NCBI GenBank assembly: GCA_902728285.1
Contig: CACVBU010000840.1
Coordinates: 718,504-782,503 of the forward strand
Length of the DNA stretch: 64,000 nt
From: Clytia hemisphaerica
Lineage: Eukaryota > Cnidaria > Hydrozoa > Leptothecata > Clytiidae
Direction: 5' to 3'
Position numbers and translations under genes: made by a program. This document shows positions 61,650 through 64,000 of the stretch, one piece after another. Within the stretch, counting starts at the first letter, position 1, and every line of letters begins with the position of its first letter. The notes beneath the pieces were generated by a model, which worked only from the letters and a program-made list of their open reading frames with translations, was not told the DNA's origin and ran no database searches.

Positions 61650-63075
61650 AAAATTCAAAACCTTCAAAGGTTATGGATTGTAATCTTATGAAGATGATGC
61701 TTATAAGAAAAATAAATATACTCACATTTTGCACAATCCCTAACTTGCTTTGAATGAACCAATCGCCGAAAATCAATACCCCTTGAATTAAATGTTATGG
61801 ATTGTATTCTTATAAAGATGATGCTTATGAGAAAAATACATATGCTCACATTTTGCACAATCCCTAACTTGCTTTGCATGAACCAATCGTCAAAGTCAAT
61901 ACCCCTTGAATCATAAGTTATTGATTGTATTCTCATAAAGATGATGCTTATAAGAAAAATAAATATGCTCACATTTTGCACAAACCCCAAGTTGCTTTAA
62001 ATGAAGCAATCGCCGAAAGTCAATACCCCTTGAATCAAAAGTTATTGATTGTATTCTCATAAAGATGATGCTTATAAGAAAAATAAATATAGTCACATTT
62101 TGCACAAACCCCAAGTTGCTTTAAATGAACCAATCGCCGAAAGTCAATACCCCTTGAATCAAAAGTTATTGATTATATTCTTATAAAGATGATGCTTATA
62201 AGAAAAATAAATATGCTCTCATTTTGCACAAACCTTAAGTTGCTTTAAATGAACCAATCGCCGAAAGTCAATACCCCTTGAATCAAAAGTTATTGATTGT
62301 ATTCTTATAAAGATGATGCTTATAAGAAAAATAAATATGCTCACATTTTGCGCAATCCCTAACTTGCTTTGAATGAACTAACGGCCGAAAGTCAATACCC
62401 CTTGAATTAAAAGTTACAGATTGTATTCTTATAAAGATGATGCTTATTAGAAAAATAAATATGCTCACATTTTGCACAAACCCCAAGTTGCTTTGAAAGA
62501 ACCAATCGCCAAAAGTCAATACCCCTTGAATCAAAAGTTATTGATTGTATTCTTATAAAGATGATGCTTATAAGAAAAATAATATGCTCACATTTTGCAC
62601 AAACCCCAAGTTGCTTTGAAAGAACCAATCGCCAAAAGTCAATACCCCTTGAATCAAAAGTTATTGATTGTATTCTTATAAAGATGATGCTTATAAGAAA
62701 AATAAATATGCTCACATTTTGCACAAACCCCAAGTTGCTTTGAATGAACTAACGGCCGAAAGTCAATACCCCTTGAATCAAAAGTTTTTAATTATATTCT
62801 TATAAAGATGATGCTTATAAGAAAAATAAATATGCTCACATTTTGCGCAATCCCTAAGTTGCTTTGAATGAACTAACGGCCGAAAGTCAATACCCCTTGA
62901 ATTAAAAGTTACGGATTGTATTCTTATAAAGATGATGCTTATAAGAAAAATAAAAATGCTCACATTTTGCACAATCCCTAACTTGCTTTGAAAGAAGCCA
63001 TCGTAGAAAGTCAATACCCCTTGAATCGAAAATTATCGATGGATTTCTTATAAAGATGAAGCTTACAAAAAATGC
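61650..63075. repeat. About 120-bp repeat, right arm, about 12 inverted copies
   Basis: The unit reads AGTCAATACCCCTTGAATCA, then TTCTTATAAAGATGATGCTT and ATATGCTCACATTTTGCACA, at 120-128-bp spacing. It is inverted relative to 60290-60640, with four times as many copies. Confidence 0.93.
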
Positions 63076-63116
63076 ACAATCCCTAACTTGCATCCACCTG
63101 CACAACAGTACCATTG

Positions 63117-63705
63117 GTGAGTTATATTGACCAGCACCATTGATTCCATCATTGCATTGACCAGCACCATTGATTCCATCATTGCATTGACCAGCACCAT
63201 TGATTCCATCATTATATTGACCAGCACCATTGATTCCATCATTGCATTGACCAGCACCATTGATTCCATCATTGTATTGACCAGCACCATTGATTCCATC
63301 ATTGCATTGACCAGCGCCCTTTATTCCATATCATTGTATTGACCAGCACCATTGATTCTATTATTGGATTGACCAGCACCATTGATTCCATCATTGTATT
63401 GACCAGCATCATTGATTCGAGCATTGTGGTGACCAGCACCATTGATTCCATCATTGTATTTACCAGCACCATTGATTCCATCATTGTATTTACCAGCACC
63501 ATTGATTCCATCATTGCATTGACCAACACCATTGATTCCATCATTGCATTGACCAGCACCATTGATTCCATCATTGTATCGACCAGCACCATTGATTCCA
63601 TCATTGCATTGACCAGCACCGTTGATTCCATCATTCCATTGACCAGCACCATTGATTCCATCATTGCATTGACCAGCACCATTGATTCCATCATTGTATT
63701 GACCA
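63117..63705. repeat. 30-bp minisatellite, right arm, about 19 inverted copies
   Basis: The unit is ATTGACCAGCACCATTGATT plus CCATCATTGC, the exact inverse of the left-arm unit. Confidence 0.95.
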
Positions 63706-63924
63706 TTGATTCACCAAGCCGTCAAATCTTCCAGTTTATTCACAAATATCAATTTACAATAAAAACGATTGGATTTATTATCTCCACAGTCATATTCACC
63801 AGAACGATCAGATCCTGCTGTACAATCATCTTGAATAGATTAACCAAAGTCGTTATGTTCTCCCAAAATCACCGGGTTCGACACCTCAGGGCCACCATTT
63901 TCAGCTTTTTCCCCATCGTTACTT

Positions 63925-64000
63925 CGTTACTTTTTCGTTACCCCTCGTTACTTGCGTTACTTCATCGTTACCTGTCGTTACCTACCGTTACTTGTCGTTA
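63925..64000. repeat. CGTTAC satellite, right arm, cut by the window end
   Basis: CGTTAC units with the same spacer order as the left arm read in reverse (CTTCGTTACTTTTTCGTTAC, then CCCTCGTTACTTGCGTTACT). Confidence 0.9.

Larger units (their letters stand above)
58803..64000. mobile_element. Giant foldback-like inverted repeat with layered tandem arrays (runs off the window)
   Basis: Left arm, from outside in: GTAACG satellite (58803-58940), a non-repetitive stretch (58941-59206), a 30-bp minisatellite (59207-60170) and about 120-bp repeats (60290-60640). The right arm holds the same four blocks inverted and in mirror order: about 120-bp repeats (61650-63075), 30-bp repeats (63117-63705), the non-repetitive stretch (63710-63924) and the satellite as CGTTAC (63925 to beyond 64000). 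The centre (60641-61649) has no convincing ORF. The block ATGGGGAAAAAGCTGAAAAT at 58941 and its inverted copy near 63895-63915 prove the symmetry. Drosophila FB and Galileo elements have similar tandem-repeat arms. The transposase source is unknown. Confidence 0.85.

Overview
The window is AT-rich, intron-rich nuclear DNA from an invertebrate animal. Genes are split into short exons with GT-AG introns, introns and intergenic DNA are packed with mobile elements, and the gene families are metazoan. I cannot name the species. A non-bilaterian or other early-branching marine invertebrate is a guess from the gene families, not a sequence-proven call.

Five protein-coding loci can be rebuilt by joining exons. 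(1) 631-10612 (+): the 3' end of an ABCA-type lipid transporter (second nucleotide-binding domain and C-terminus; it starts before the window). One exon carries an apparent 22-nt out-of-frame deletion. (2) 13951-17324 (-): a complete five-exon, 356-aa PACSIN/syndapin-like F-BAR protein. It has no SH3 domain and ends in Cys-Thr-Thr-Leu. (3) 17820-34011 (+): a complete 14-exon RBBP4/Caf1-p55 histone chaperone of 429 aa. It is head-to-head with the F-BAR gene across about 495 bp, and its 12-kb first intron holds a whole LINE. (4) 34922-42308 (-): an eight-exon, 531-aa channel with ionotropic glutamate receptor layout but a potassium selectivity filter (TTVGYGD). It converges on RBBP4. (5) 46488-47324 (-): a 278-aa secreted protein with four six-cysteine repeats, each carrying a DCDGDG-type calcium-loop motif.

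Most of the rest is mobile DNA: a two-ORF LINE with decayed ORF2 (18962-23273, -), a 3' fragment of a second LINE (49552-50343, +), tRNA-derived SINEs, and many short inverted-repeat elements. Several of these have readable target-site duplications: 8 bp (hAT-like, with G-run ends), 9 bp (Mutator-like) and TA. One interspersed family has GGACCTACC ends and carries TTCG or CGAA microsatellite arrays. Element-borne tandem arrays have periods of about 274, 146-156, 63, 45 and 30 bp.

The right end (about 58.8 kb to beyond 64 kb) is one very large inverted repeat. Each arm holds, from the outside in, a GTAACG satellite, a non-repetitive stretch, a 30-bp minisatellite and a roughly 120-bp tandem repeat. 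A 1-kb centre without a convincing ORF lies between the arms. It looks like a giant foldback element and is the most unusual structure here.

The genes do not form a pathway or operon. The only architectural links are the shared F-BAR/RBBP4 promoter interval, which contains an E2F-like site, and the convergent RBBP4/channel pair.
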